DNA from: Bacteroidota bacterium
GTDB taxonomy: Bacteria; Bacteroidota; Bacteroidia; Chitinophagales; Chitinophagaceae
Length of the DNA stretch: 64,000 nucleotides
Assembly: GCA_023415275.1 (NCBI GenBank)
Contig: JAEZLJ010000164.1
Coordinates: 1 to 64,000 of the forward strand
Direction of reading: 5' to 3'
Each line of letters begins with the position of its first letter. Within the stretch, counting starts at the first letter, position 1. Made by a program: the position numbers and the translations under genes. Below are positions 42,060 to 54,335 of the stretch, piece by piece. The notes under the pieces were generated by a model. The model was not told the DNA's origin. It saw nothing but the letters and a program-made list of their open reading frames with translations, and made no database searches.

Positions 42060-43679
42060 TTATAAGGCTGACCTTTCTTCCAACAGCTTTTCCCTGGTCT
42101 TAAATTCTTCCATATCTACCAGGGCCAGGTATTTCCTAATCAGTTCTTCATCAAATTCATAATGATGGTTCATGTCGTTCAACAATCTTCTTTGGCGATC
42201 CAACAGCTCAAGATAAATATGCTGGTAATTGCTCAATCCATTTTCATTTCCATTTGTCAATTTTTCTACATCCTGCTGAAAAAAGTTTAGTTCCAACTGA
42301 AACCTGTCTAAAAGATTGTTCAGGTGTTTGTTTTTACTTCCTTCATCACTATAGTTTTCCTGCAAGTGTTGAAGGGAGATCTTAGCTATCTTCTTTTGAA
42401 TTACAATCTCCTGTTCCTTCTCTGTCAATTGGCTGTACCGGTCACTTAATTTTACCTTACGTATGACCCATGGTAGTGTTAATCCTTGTACAACAAGTGT
42501 AACCAGAATAACAACAAAAGTGATAAAGAGAATGAGGTTCCTGTAGGGAAAAGGATTTGAACCATCAATAAATAAAGGGATTGACAAGGCAGCTGCCAAT
42601 GAGACTACACCCCGCATTCCGGCCCACCCAATTATGATGGGACCTTTAAAACCTGGATTGGGATCTGCAACCGTAATGAAATGGCTCATAAACCTGGTGA
42701 ATAAAGAGGCACCAAATGTGCAAAGAAACCGGCTGACAATAAGTATGGCAGAAACTGCCAAACCATACCCGATGGCAGTACCCAAACTAATGTCGCCTAA
42801 TTGGGCAATAATATTGGGTAGCTGCAACCCTATTAGCAGAAATACAATGCCATTGAGCACAAACACAATGTTTGTCCAAACGTTGACACCTTCCAGGCGG
42901 CTGCGATACGTCAGCATGCTTTGACGTTTGTTAGATAACAGAAGACCCCCGCTAACCACGGAAAGCACCCCTGAAAAATGAAAGTGCTCAGCTGCGTAGT
43001 ACATGCAATAAGGTGCCACAAAAGTCAGGACTATTTCAATGCTTGGTGTTGTTGGCAGTAAACGGTTAATGCCGTAAAATATTAAACCAACCAATAAACC
43101 GATAGCAATACCCAAGAGTACCACCAATAAAAAATTAGACGCTGCCTGTCCCAAATGAAACTGGCCTGTTACAATGGCTGCTAAAGCAAAACGAAATACG
43201 ATCAAAGAAGATGCATCGTTCAATAAACTCTCTCCTTCCACAATACTCAAATACGATCTTGGAACTTTTACATTCCTCATAATTGTTGTGGCCGAAATAG
43301 CATCCGGAGGAGAAACAATGCCGCCCAAAAGAAACCCCAGGGCTATTGTGAAATTAGGAATAATAGCCACGGAAGTGAATGCTACCACACAGGAAGTAAT
43401 GATGACAATGGGAAAGGCAAAACTGGTAATTACTCTTCTCCACTTCCAAAACTCTTTCCAGGATATTTGCCAGGCAGCCTCATATAATAAAGGTGGCAAA
43501 AAGATAAAAAACACGGCTTCCGGATCAATTGTAATGTCAGCAAAAGCCGACGTGAAACTAAGTAGCAAACCGCCTAACACAAGTACAATAGGATAGGCTA
43601 TCCTGACCTTGTTAGCTAACATGACCAGTGCCACAATGACAAGGATCAAGAAAATATATTGAATAAAAATGATTTGCAT
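42060..43679 (-). CDS. CPA1-family Na+/H+ antiporter, second copy
   Basis: 539 residues with about twelve membrane helices. 'LLGGIVSPPDAISATTIMRNV' and 'LSIVEGESLLNDASSLIVFRFAL' match the equivalent motifs of the antiporter at 18236-19819, so the two are paralogues of the NhaP group. The C-terminal tail (about 420-539) is Lys/Gln-rich and helical, probably cytosolic. The kaiBC operon is divergent, so a shared promoter region of about 400 bases lies between them. Confidence 0.9.
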   Translation of the reverse strand: MQIIFIQYIFLILVIVALVMLANKVRIAYPIVLVLGGLLLSFTSAFADITIDPEAVFFIFLPPLLYEAAWQISWKEFWKWRRVITSFAFPIVIITSCVVAFTSVAIIPNFTIALGFLLGGIVSPPDAISATTIMRNVKVPRSYLSIVEGESLLNDASSLIVFRFALAAIVTGQFHLGQAASNFLLVVLLGIAIGLLVGLIFYGINRLLPTTPSIEIVLTFVAPYCMYYAAEHFHFSGVLSVVSGGLLLSNKRQSMLTYRSRLEGVNVWTNIVFVLNGIVFLLIGLQLPNIIAQLGDISLGTAIGYGLAVSAILIVSRFLCTFGASLFTRFMSHFITVADPNPGFKGPIIIGWAGMRGVVSLAAALSIPLFIDGSNPFPYRNLILFITFVVILVTLVVQGLTLPWVIRKVKLSDRYSQLTEKEQEIVIQKKIAKISLQHLQENYSDEGSKNKHLNNLLDRFQLELNFFQQDVEKLTNGNENGLSNYQHIYLELLDRQRRLLNDMNHHYEFDEELIRKYLALVDMEEFKTREKLLEERSAL

Positions 43680-44078
43680 ATGATTAGTTGGTATATAAAA
43701 ATAACGAAAGCTGATAAGGGGCTAATTGCAAAGTTTTTGAAATCAATGCCTGAGTATTTTTTGTAACATTAACCAGGTTTATTTTCTTTATTGATCATAA
43801 TCAAATAAGCCAGACAGTTACTACATCCGCCATTGACTTGAAAGTTAATTACAATACTTCCCAATAAATGATACTTACTATGTCAACTTATAGCATCTGA
43901 AATTTGAATGATGGTTTATAATTATATCTATTAATTAACTGCAATTGCTGCAAGGTTTTGCAATGAATTTTCCAGATTAGCAAACTCTGCACTTTGAATA
44001 TTTTTTGCAAAAGTTTTTAATCTGACCAGTCAATAAAGCTTATGTTTACAACTTGCCCTAAAGGCATATCCAATCTGC
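43680..44078. other. Divergent promoter region between antiporter and kaiB
   Basis: About 400 bases, AT-rich, no gene. It must carry promoters in both directions, but I cannot fix a Bacteroidota -33/-7 pair with confidence. No strong inverted repeat or operator is visible. Confidence 0.4.
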
Positions 44079-44384
44079 ATGCCCAAGCTTTTATTTCAAA
44101 TTTTTATTGCTGGTAAATCCAACCGAAACAATCAATTGGTTCGGAATTACAAGGAAGCTTGTCAGGCACGTCTTGCTACTAACTCATATGAACTTACTGT
44201 AATTGATCTTGCCAGCAATCATCCACTTGCCGAACACTATAAAATCCTGGCAACACCCACCATCTTACGCAGCCGCCCGGCGCCCGAAAGAAGAGTGATT
44301 GGCAACCTTACACCAGAAGGAGCGCAGCAAGCGCTTAATTTTTTAATAGAAGATCTAAACCATACAAAATATGAAAAAAGCTAA
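44079..44384 (+). CDS. kaiB: KaiB-like protein
   Basis: 101 residues, a single thioredoxin-like domain. 'FQIFIAGKSNRNNQLVRNYKEACQARL' and 'YELTVIDLASNHPLAEHYKILATPTILRSRPAPERRVIGNL' line up with cyanobacterial KaiB, including KILATPT and the RR-IG-L turn. KaiB can switch fold and bind the CI ring of KaiC. The stop overlaps the kaiC start by 14 bases, so translation is coupled. No kaiA is nearby, as usual outside cyanobacteria, and a true circadian role in this organism is unproven. Confidence 0.9.
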   Translation: MPKLLFQIFIAGKSNRNNQLVRNYKEACQARLATNSYELTVIDLASNHPLAEHYKILATPTILRSRPAPERRVIGNLTPEGAQQALNFLIEDLNHTKYEKS

Positions 44385-45894
44385 TGGCATCGAAAAGCTG
44401 CAACGAGTAAGAACTCCGCAGTTGCCCAAGGTTAAAACGGGGATAGAAGGATTCGATGACATAAGCTTCGGAGGCTTGCCCAGGGGACGCTCCACACTTA
44501 TTTCAGGCAGCTCGGGCAGCGGCAAAACTATATTTGCCACGCAATTCCTGTTTGAAGGTATTACCCAGTTTGGTGAACATGGCGTTTTTGTCACATTTGA
44601 AGAAAATACAGCGGATCTAAAGCGCAACGTTCAATCCTTTGGTTGGACTCTTGATAAATTAGAAGAGAATAACCAGTGGCGTTTTATTGATGCGTCCATT
44701 GCTTCGGAAAATGAGACCAGGGTGGTTGGTGAATATGATCTTGATGGCCTCATGATCCGCATTTTAGATGCCGTGAAGGAAATTAAAGCCAAACGGATCG
44801 TGCTTGACTCTATAGGCTCCTTATTTCACTACTTTGAGGACCCTTCCTCTATACGCCGCGAATTGTACAAAATTCTTAACACGCTCAAAAAGAAAAACCT
44901 CATTATTCTGATTACGAGTGAGCGCCTGGAGGAATATGGATCTGTATCACGTTTTGGCGTAGAAGAATATATAGCCGACAATGTGCTTCTGCTTCGTAAC
45001 GTGTTAGAAAACGAGAAGCGTCGGCGTACCATCGAGATTCTTAAATACCGGGGTTCTCTGCATAGTGCCGGTGAGCAATCTTTTGTTATTAATCCCACTA
45101 CAGGTATTCATATTATCCCGCTTACCCGCCTGCAATTAACGCAGAGCTCTTCTGAAACGAGAGTTTCGTCGGGCAATCAACCACTTGATGAAATGTGCGG
45201 CGGTGGATTTTTTAAGGACTCCATTATCCTGGTATCGGGTGCCACCGGAACTGGCAAAACCCTGATGGTAACTGAATTCATTAAGGGAGGCTTTGAGAAC
45301 AAGGAAAAGGTGCTTTTCATGGCTTATGAAGAAAGTCGTGAACAATTGATTCGCAACGCATCAGGTTGGGGAGTGGATTTCCCAAGGATGGAGAAATCCG
45401 GGAAATTGAGGATTGAGGCTGTTTATCCCGAAACAGCATGCCTTGAAGAACATTTGCTTCATATACAAAAGCTTATAAAAGAATACAAACCAACCCGCTT
45501 TGCCCTGGACAGCCTCTCTGCTATTGAAAGGGGAAGCTCAAAGAAAAACTTCAGGGAGTTTTTAATAGCCCTTACTTCCTTTTTAAAAAAGAATGAAATA
45601 ATGGCTGTTTTTACATCTACCAGTACCAATATTGTGGGTGGCACTTCTGTTACCGATAGCCATATATCAACCATTACTGATACTATTATTCTTCTCCGCT
45701 ACGCCGAGGTATTCGGAAATGTTCACCGCGTGGTTACAGTCCTGAAAATGCGTGGGTCAAAACATACCAAGGGGATCTTTGAATTTGATATTGATCACGA
45801 GGGTATGAAGATCAGCCAAACAGAATTTGACAGGATGAGTGGGATCTTAGGGGGCATGCCCCTGCTAACTGGGAAAGATCATTCTCAGGACTAA
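44371..45894 (+). CDS. kaiC: KaiC, two-domain ATPase with intact autophosphorylation site
   Basis: 507 residues. CI has Walker A 'GSSGSGKT' (46-53) and the Glu77-Glu78 pair. CII has Walker A 'GATGTGKT' (290-297) and Glu320-Glu321. The CII segment 'TDSHISTITDTI' keeps Thr428, Ser433 and Thr434, matching the phosphorylation sites of Synechococcus KaiC with an offset of two. The C-terminal tail after 'MKI' is about 25 residues, too short or different to be a normal KaiA-binding tail. It should hydrolyse ATP and phosphorylate itself. kaiB overlaps it upstream and a histidine kinase follows. Confidence 0.93.
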   Translation: MKKANGIEKLQRVRTPQLPKVKTGIEGFDDISFGGLPRGRSTLISGSSGSGKTIFATQFLFEGITQFGEHGVFVTFEENTADLKRNVQSFGWTLDKLEENNQWRFIDASIASENETRVVGEYDLDGLMIRILDAVKEIKAKRIVLDSIGSLFHYFEDPSSIRRELYKILNTLKKKNLIILITSERLEEYGSVSRFGVEEYIADNVLLLRNVLENEKRRRTIEILKYRGSLHSAGEQSFVINPTTGIHIIPLTRLQLTQSSSETRVSSGNQPLDEMCGGGFFKDSIILVSGATGTGKTLMVTEFIKGGFENKEKVLFMAYEESREQLIRNASGWGVDFPRMEKSGKLRIEAVYPETACLEEHLLHIQKLIKEYKPTRFALDSLSAIERGSSKKNFREFLIALTSFLKKNEIMAVFTSTSTNIVGGTSVTDSHISTITDTIILLRYAEVFGNVHRVVTVLKMRGSKHTKGIFEFDIDHEGMKISQTEFDRMSGILGGMPLLTGKDHSQD

Positions 45895-45923
45895 TTATAA
45901 TATTCACCAAATGGGTAGTGAGC

Positions 45924-46967
45924 ATGAAAATTGAAATAGAGAACAGTGCAAGATTGATGCAGGCGACGGATACCATACTGGAAAATCTATTAGATGCCGT
46001 ACTCGTTGTAAACAACGATGGCAATATCATTTATGCCAACCGGTCGGCCCAGGACCTGTTTTCCCGATCGGCCCATGAATTAACTGGCCAGCCTTTTGGA
46101 TTTCCAATCATTCCGCATGAAGTGCAGGAAATAGAGGTTTTAAAACATGGGTTGATACTCACTGTGCAAATGTTAGCCTCTCATATATCCTGGGACGGGC
46201 AAACTGCCTCCCTGCTTTCGCTGAGGGACATTACCGCACAAAAGCAGGTGCAGGAAGAGTTGATACGCCAACAAAAGCTGTTGGAAAAAACCAATGAGGA
46301 AAACGCACAATATGCTTCACTGGCTTCGCATGATCTGAAAGAACCGATCCGCAAGATTTTATTCTTTTCAGATCAGCTACTTCATAGTAATTCTTTGCCG
46401 GAAAATGACCGTGTCCAGGTTAAAAAAATACAATCATCAGCCAAACGCATGCAATCTTTAATTAAGGGGATCGCTGAATTATCTAATATTACTTATATAC
46501 GACATACGTTTGTACCGGTAAAATTAAAAGAAGTAATAGAGGATGTAGTGGAAGACCTGGAATTGCAAATTCAGGATAAGTGTGCCAGTGTGGAAATTGC
46601 CGAATTGCCTACGATTGATGCCATCCCTGGTGAAATGTATCAATTGTTCCTCAACCTGATCGCCAATTCTTTAAAGTATAGTAAGGAGCACGTAGCACCG
46701 CATATTCTCATACAGCAAAAGGAAGCAGATGAAGGTTTTGTTTGCATTGAATGCACGGACAACGGGATAGGCTTTGACGATAGCGCCGCAAAAAAATTGT
46801 TTCAACCTTTCCAACGGCTACATACCGCTAAATATGACGGTATGGGCATCGGGCTTACGCTTTGCCAAAAGATCGTGGATGTGCATCATGGAAAAATAAC
46901 TGCCCAGGGTATGTTGAATAATGGCGCCACCTTCCGTATACTGTTGCCCGAAAAGCAAATGAATTGA
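45924..46967 (+). CDS. PAS sensor histidine kinase in the kai operon
   Basis: 347 residues from the ATG at 45924 (a GTG lies two codons earlier). The PAS domain ('ILENLLDAVLVVNNDGNIIYANRSAQDLFSRSAHELTG', about 15-110) is followed by a coiled coil and the HisKA box 'YASLASHDLKEPIRKILFF' with His136. The ATPase has 'FLNLIANSLKYSKE', 'CTDNGIGFDDSAA' and 'GMGIGLTLCQKIV'. It starts 30 bases after kaiC. Unlike cyanobacterial SasA it has a PAS and not a KaiB-like N-terminal domain, so how it would read KaiC is open. No response regulator follows. Confidence 0.88.
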   Translation: MKIEIENSARLMQATDTILENLLDAVLVVNNDGNIIYANRSAQDLFSRSAHELTGQPFGFPIIPHEVQEIEVLKHGLILTVQMLASHISWDGQTASLLSLRDITAQKQVQEELIRQQKLLEKTNEENAQYASLASHDLKEPIRKILFFSDQLLHSNSLPENDRVQVKKIQSSAKRMQSLIKGIAELSNITYIRHTFVPVKLKEVIEDVVEDLELQIQDKCASVEIAELPTIDAIPGEMYQLFLNLIANSLKYSKEHVAPHILIQQKEADEGFVCIECTDNGIGFDDSAAKKLFQPFQRLHTAKYDGMGIGLTLCQKIVDVHHGKITAQGMLNNGATFRILLPEKQMN

Positions 46968-47078
46968 TTAGCCAGGTAAATAGTTTAGGTTTAAAGAATT
47001 TGGTCCCTTATTGGAGAAACTAGTTCATAAAAAGTTCGAAATTTTCGAAGTCTATGTTACTTCTGACAAAAGCTATGT

Positions 47079-47678
47079 TTATTTAATTAGCTTGATGCGT
47101 TTTAACCATTCCTTTACTGCCGCTTCTGCCTCCTTCCTCTTTTCATCTTTGATGTTGAGATAGATGCCATCTCTTTCAATTCCGCCTTTAATTGAGAAAC
47201 CTTCCAAAACTTTACTATTCGGGCAAAGTTCTTCCACTGATTGGAAACCACTTCCGACACCATAGCCTGCGTTCGTATTGAATGGAATAACTGTTTTGCC
47301 ACGTAAGTTATACTGATTTAAAAAACTCTTCATCGGTGGCGGCATCTTCATATCCCAGGTTGGAAAGCCAATGAAAACAACATCATACTTCTCAATGCTG
47401 TCAATCTTTGTTTTTAGTAGCGGCAGGTATCCTGTTTCATTCTCATGCACGACTTGTTGTACCGTTTGCTTATAATTCTCTGGATACGGCTTTTCCAATT
47501 CCAGCGCTACCAACGTTCCGCCTACTTTCCCTTGAATGATTTCAGCGATTGCTTTTGTATTATTGGTGCGGGACAAATACACAATCAGTATTTTTATCGA
47601 TGCCACTGATTGTGCATTTGAACATCCAGATGATATACAGAAGACAATAATAAATAATAGAAATAGTACGGCTCTCAT
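47079..47678 (-). CDS. Flavodoxin-fold lipoprotein
   Basis: 199 residues. The N-terminal hydrophobic segment ends in SSGCSNA (Cys about 19), so it is probably an envelope-anchored flavodoxin. The FMN loop is 'KILIVYLSRTNNTKAIAEII', then 'YDVVFIGFPTWDMKMPPPMKSFLNQYNLRGKTVIPFNTNAGYGVGSG'. It would carry electrons to a reductase. It lies just after the interrupted aldo/keto reductase on the same strand; in related clusters flavodoxin, cupin and aldo/keto reductases occur together. The 24-residue segment near 'GIERDGIYLNIKDEKRKEAE' belongs to the same fold. Confidence 0.85.
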   Translation of the reverse strand: MRAVLFLLFIIVFCISSGCSNAQSVASIKILIVYLSRTNNTKAIAEIIQGKVGGTLVALELEKPYPENYKQTVQQVVHENETGYLPLLKTKIDSIEKYDVVFIGFPTWDMKMPPPMKSFLNQYNLRGKTVIPFNTNAGYGVGSGFQSVEELCPNSKVLEGFSIKGGIERDGIYLNIKDEKRKEAEAAVKEWLKRIKLIK

Positions 47679-47680
47679 TT

Positions 47681-48838
<1,158 letters not shown>

Positions 48839-48907
48839 ATACTGTGTTTGATAGAATGTTTACTTTTTGTTAGAGGTAAAGCATAGTTTGCCTATTTAGG
48901 GTAATGC

Positions 48908-50137
48908 TTATTTTACCTTGTAGGCAATGATTTGACTTGTTGAAAAGGAAGGAACGTAAAGAGTTTTTGTTTTGCTGTCGTAACCAATGTCATTGGACAT
49001 AACGCCGGCCGCACGGGTGTCCAGTAAAACTTGTTTTGTTCCATCAGCCTTTACACACCATAAAATGCCTTTGTAGTTGCTAAGGATAAATTCATTTTCT
49101 CCGATCATTACGATGCCGTCAAGCCCACTTTCAAAGCCGTCCGCAATTTTTGTTACTACCTTGTTGGCATCAACTTTCTGGAAGATGGTTGACGTTAATA
49201 CAAACAAATCTGTATTCACCGTTAACAGGCCGTTGGCGCCGGGCATGTTTTCCAGGTAAACAGTGGGCTTGTCGCCTTCTATTCTGTACACTTTCCCCGC
49301 TCTTGTATCGCTGACATAAATAACGCCTTTTTCATCTATCGCAAGGTCATTCAACATTACCGCGCCTTCTACAGGGATGCGTTTTACAATGGTTCCTTTC
49401 GCAACATCAATGACTGCAATCGCTGTTGTTTTTGCCGTGTAAAAGAAGCCGTTAAACAAAGCCGAGCCCTTGTTTGAGTTAAGGCCTGTTACCCAGTCTT
49501 TCTTGATGGCCTTCCCTTTCGCATCCATCCGAACAACAGAGCCGGAACCCATGCTGGATACATACAGAGAATTTGATGTTGCATCATAAAGTACTGACTC
49601 AGGATTTCTTATTGCAATGGAATCGGATTCCCATATTTTCTCCAGGCTGTGTTGTGCGTTATTGTTCATTTTAACAGGCCGTAGCAGTGTTGAGAACGTA
49701 AGTGAACCCATCTTCCATTTGCCCCCTTTTTTGATGTAAACCTCTGTCACCATAAAAGCATGGGTGACCTCGTTTCCGCCAACCACTGCCAGCAGGTCTA
49801 TATCATTTAAAAGAATAGCCGTGTTACCAAAGATGTTTACTGACGCTCCGTAAACTTCAGCTTTCTTGTACCAAATGCCGCCACCTTTGATGGTATTCAG
49901 TTCTTGGGTTTTCCCCCAACTTCCCCCCATGTGAACAAAGACACACTTCTCTGCAAACAGGCCGCTTAACGCCTCCACGTTTTTATCGGCCATCCATGCC
50001 CATTTCGTTTTGGAAAGGTCGAGTAGTTCTTGTTCTTCTTTGATTGCGCTTGTAGATGTCGTACTTGGCAATTTGGCCTGTGCCTGTAAACTTTGCAGAC
50101 TGACAAGACAGAACAATGCGAGAATAAGTTTTTTCAT
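48908..50137 (-). CDS. Exported DUF4440/SnoaL-like domain fused to an SMP-30-type propeller
   Basis: 409 residues with a signal peptide ending LQAQ (about 20). Residues about 33-150 ('EEQELLDLSKTKWAWMADKNVEALSGLFAEKCVFVHMGGSWGKTQEL') are a SnoaL/DUF4440 fold. From about 165 a six-bladed beta-propeller follows ('NPESVLYDATSNSLYVSSMGSGSVVRMD', 'VMLNDLAIDEKGVIYVSDTRAGKVYRIEG'). The propeller is of the SMP-30/gluconolactonase type. The fusion is unusual; which domain binds the ligand is not known. It lies in the cluster of aldo/keto reductases and cupin on the same strand. Confidence 0.72.
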   Translation of the reverse strand: MKKLILALFCLVSLQSLQAQAKLPSTTSTSAIKEEQELLDLSKTKWAWMADKNVEALSGLFAEKCVFVHMGGSWGKTQELNTIKGGGIWYKKAEVYGASVNIFGNTAILLNDIDLLAVVGGNEVTHAFMVTEVYIKKGGKWKMGSLTFSTLLRPVKMNNNAQHSLEKIWESDSIAIRNPESVLYDATSNSLYVSSMGSGSVVRMDAKGKAIKKDWVTGLNSNKGSALFNGFFYTAKTTAIAVIDVAKGTIVKRIPVEGAVMLNDLAIDEKGVIYVSDTRAGKVYRIEGDKPTVYLENMPGANGLLTVNTDLFVLTSTIFQKVDANKVVTKIADGFESGLDGIVMIGENEFILSNYKGILWCVKADGTKQVLLDTRAAGVMSNDIGYDSKTKTLYVPSFSTSQIIAYKVK

Positions 50138-50162
50138 GATAAGCTTTCGTTTTTGTATGGTG

Positions 50163-50624
50163 TTAGTTCTTGATGCTATTATATTCCTCGGTGGTTACTC
50201 TCTTTCCCCAGATTGTTCTGCCTTTTGTAACAGGTGTTACCGCCACATAAGCAAAGCTGCTATTTGGTGCCGCACCATGCCAATGCTCCACACCGGGTTC
50301 GCATTTAATGATGTCGCCTTTGTGCACAACCTTTCCGGGTTTGCCCTTTTCCTGATAAAAACCGGTGCCTTCTGTGATGAGCAGGTATTGCCCTCCGAGA
50401 TGAATATGCCAGTCCAATTTTGAACCGGGTGCGTACACTGCCTGCGCCAAGCCGAAGGTGAAGTTGCTATCCGGTTGATTTAATTCACTCAGCCAAATGG
50501 TGCCCGAGTAATTACTGGTGTTCTTACCGATTTCACCTTTTGGAAAAAGCGTAGAGTCCTGGGCATTTGCCTGATTAAACACTGCTGTAACTGCGAACAG
50601 CAGAACAAAAAATAGTTTTTTCAT
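50163..50624 (-). CDS. Exported cupin
   Basis: 153 residues with a signal peptide ending ANAQ (about 21). The cupin reads 'YAPGSKLDWHIHLGGQYLLITEGTGFYQEKGKPGKVVHKGDIIKCEPGVEHWHGAAPNSSFAYVAVTP', with His and Glu metal ligands. It resembles the cytosolic cupin at 41084-41485 but is periplasmic. It is 38 bases from the aldo/keto reductase gene at 50665 on the same strand. Confidence 0.85.
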   Translation of the reverse strand: MKKLFFVLLFAVTAVFNQANAQDSTLFPKGEIGKNTSNYSGTIWLSELNQPDSNFTFGLAQAVYAPGSKLDWHIHLGGQYLLITEGTGFYQEKGKPGKVVHKGDIIKCEPGVEHWHGAAPNSSFAYVAVTPVTKGRTIWGKRVTTEEYNSIKN

Positions 50625-50664
50625 TTGATGTCTATTGTTGATGATTTGAAGAGAATATTAGGGT

Positions 50665-52523
<1,859 letters not shown>

Positions 52524-52676
52524 TTATTTCTCTTTAACCATGCAAAGGTCACGGCTTCTTTTTACCGGGATGGTATACAGATTCCGGATTTATCTACCAA
52601 TATTGCTGATTTGGGCCTGCCGGGTAATGAAGGGGTGAAGAATGCGGTAATTTTGACTTTGTTAAACAGAAGTGAT

Positions 52677-53573
52677 ATGGAAAACATGCGACGGTTTGAG
52701 ACAGTTAACGATTACAATGTATTTAACCAATATGAAACCCGACATCCGCTGATTACGGTGATTGATATGTCAAAGGCGGCACCGCGGAAGGCCACCAATA
52801 TGTATTATGGCCTTTATACCGTCTTTTTAAAAGAGGTGAAATGCGGTGATTTGCGTTATGGCCGGGCTACCTATGACTATCAGGAAGGAACATTGGTATT
52901 CATTGCACCGGGTCAGGTAGTGAGTGTGGAAAACGCCGGAGAGACGTATCAACCTAAAGGCTATGCCTTGGCTTTTCATCCGGATTTGATACATGGCACC
53001 TCATTGGGCCGGCACATGCAGGAGTATACTTTCTTTTCTTACCAATCCAATGAAGCCTTGCATTTGTCAGAACGGGAACGGAAAATTGTCCTGGACCTGT
53101 TTTCCAAGATTGAATACGAATTGGAACATGCCATTGATAAGCACAGCAAACGGTTGATCGTCTCTAATATTGAAATGCTGCTCAACTATTGTGTTCGCTT
53201 TTATGACCGCCAGTTCCTTACCCGTGAGAATGTAAATAAAGGCAATTTGGAAAGGTTTGAGCAGTTATTGAATGACTATTTTATTTCAGGTAAACCACAA
53301 ACCATTGGTTTGCCTTCCGTAGCCTGGTGTGCCAGTGAATTAAATTTATCGGCCGGTTATTTTGGAGATCTAATCAAAAAAGAAACGGGGAAAACAGCAC
53401 AAGATTATATACAAGAGAAGGTGATTGAGGTGGCTAAAGAGCGAATATTTGACCAAAGTAAATCAGTTAGTCAAATTGCTTATGAACTTGGATTCAAGTA
53501 CCCACAACATTTTACCCGTTTATTTAAACAGCGGGTTGGCCAGTCACCAAATGAATACAGGATGCTTAATTAA
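52677..53573 (+). CDS. AraC-family transcriptional regulator
   Basis: 298 residues from the ATG at 52677. The open frame extends about 190 codons further upstream, but that part is antisense to the aldo/keto reductase gene and not believable. The N-terminal ligand-binding domain is cupin-like ('GRATYDYQEGTLVFIAPGQVVSVE'), and the C-terminal double helix-turn-helix ends 'SVSQIAYELGFKYPQHFTRLFKQRVGQSPNEYRMLN', the family signature. Divergent orientation from the aldo/keto reductase cluster suggests that it activates it on an aldehyde or related signal. Confidence 0.9.
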   Translation: MENMRRFETVNDYNVFNQYETRHPLITVIDMSKAAPRKATNMYYGLYTVFLKEVKCGDLRYGRATYDYQEGTLVFIAPGQVVSVENAGETYQPKGYALAFHPDLIHGTSLGRHMQEYTFFSYQSNEALHLSERERKIVLDLFSKIEYELEHAIDKHSKRLIVSNIEMLLNYCVRFYDRQFLTRENVNKGNLERFEQLLNDYFISGKPQTIGLPSVAWCASELNLSAGYFGDLIKKETGKTAQDYIQEKVIEVAKERIFDQSKSVSQIAYELGFKYPQHFTRLFKQRVGQSPNEYRMLN

Positions 53574-53677
53574 ACCGGTAAGATTTTGCTAAAGCTCGGA
53601 TCAAATTGTAATCAATAATTACCCTAACCAGCCCCAAACTGCTTAAACTCCCAATTTGCCTATAAAGAACAATTTTG

Positions 53678-53749
53678 TAGCCCGGACAAGAATCGAACTT
53701 GTATCTAAAGTTTAGGAAACTTCTATTCTATCCATTGAACTACCGGGCC
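53678..53749 (-). tRNA. tRNA-Arg (anticodon CCU)
   Basis: On the minus strand the sequence folds into a full cloverleaf. The acceptor stem is GGCCCGG/CCGGGCT with one G-T pair. The D arm is GTTC/GAAT and the anticodon stem GAAGT/ACTTT, with loop TTCCTAA, i.e. anticodon CCU, decoding AGG. The T arm is ACAAG/CTTGT with TTCGATT. The discriminator is A; CCA is not encoded. Confidence 0.93.
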
Positions 53750-53834
53750 AAAGAAGCGCAAAAATAATGGTTCAAACCCTTACAAATCAAAACTATCCTT
53801 GTAAAAACTTATTTTACAGGTTCAAGAACCAATT

Positions 53835-54269
53835 ATGAAAAAGATCATCCTCTTACTCACCTTTCTTTTTACCCTGTTCATTAGCCCATCCATAGCTCAA
53901 AAGCCTGCATTGAATCATATTGCTCATTATATATACGACCTGCAAAGAAGCACTGCTTTTTATACCCAGGTGATAGGACTGGATACCATTCCTGAACCAT
54001 TTCATGACGGCAAACATACCTGGCTCTCTATCGGCGACAAGACGCACCTGCACCTGATCCAGGGAGCCGGTAAGCCCGAAACCCATGATAAGAACAGCCA
54101 TATTTGCTTTACAGTAGCTTCCGTGGAGCAGTTCATTAAAACCTTAAAGCATGAAGGGATAGCTTTTGAAGACTGGGCAGGCACACCAGGTGCCATCACT
54201 CATAGGGTGGATGGGGTGCTGCAGATCTACTTTAAGGATCCGGACGGCTATTTGGATAGAAGTAAATGA
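53835..54269 (+). CDS. Exported VOC-family (glyoxalase-like) protein
   Basis: 144 residues with a signal peptide ending SIAQ (about 22). The single VOC domain contains 'PALNHIAHYIYDLQRSTAFYTQVIGLDTIP' with a metal His, and 'VEQFIKTLKHEGIAFEDWAG' followed by 'DGVLQIYFKDPDGYLDRSK', with the Glu/Asp end of the fold. VOC enzymes bind metal and act on C-C bonds or bind drugs; the substrate is unknown. It begins about 85 bases from the divergent tRNA gene. Confidence 0.85.
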   Translation: MKKIILLLTFLFTLFISPSIAQKPALNHIAHYIYDLQRSTAFYTQVIGLDTIPEPFHDGKHTWLSIGDKTHLHLIQGAGKPETHDKNSHICFTVASVEQFIKTLKHEGIAFEDWAGTPGAITHRVDGVLQIYFKDPDGYLDRSK

Positions 54270-54335
54270 CGCCAGACAATAAGGATTCTTCTCTTTACGC
54301 TTTCCTCTTATCTTTGCAGCCCTCAATAATGATCT

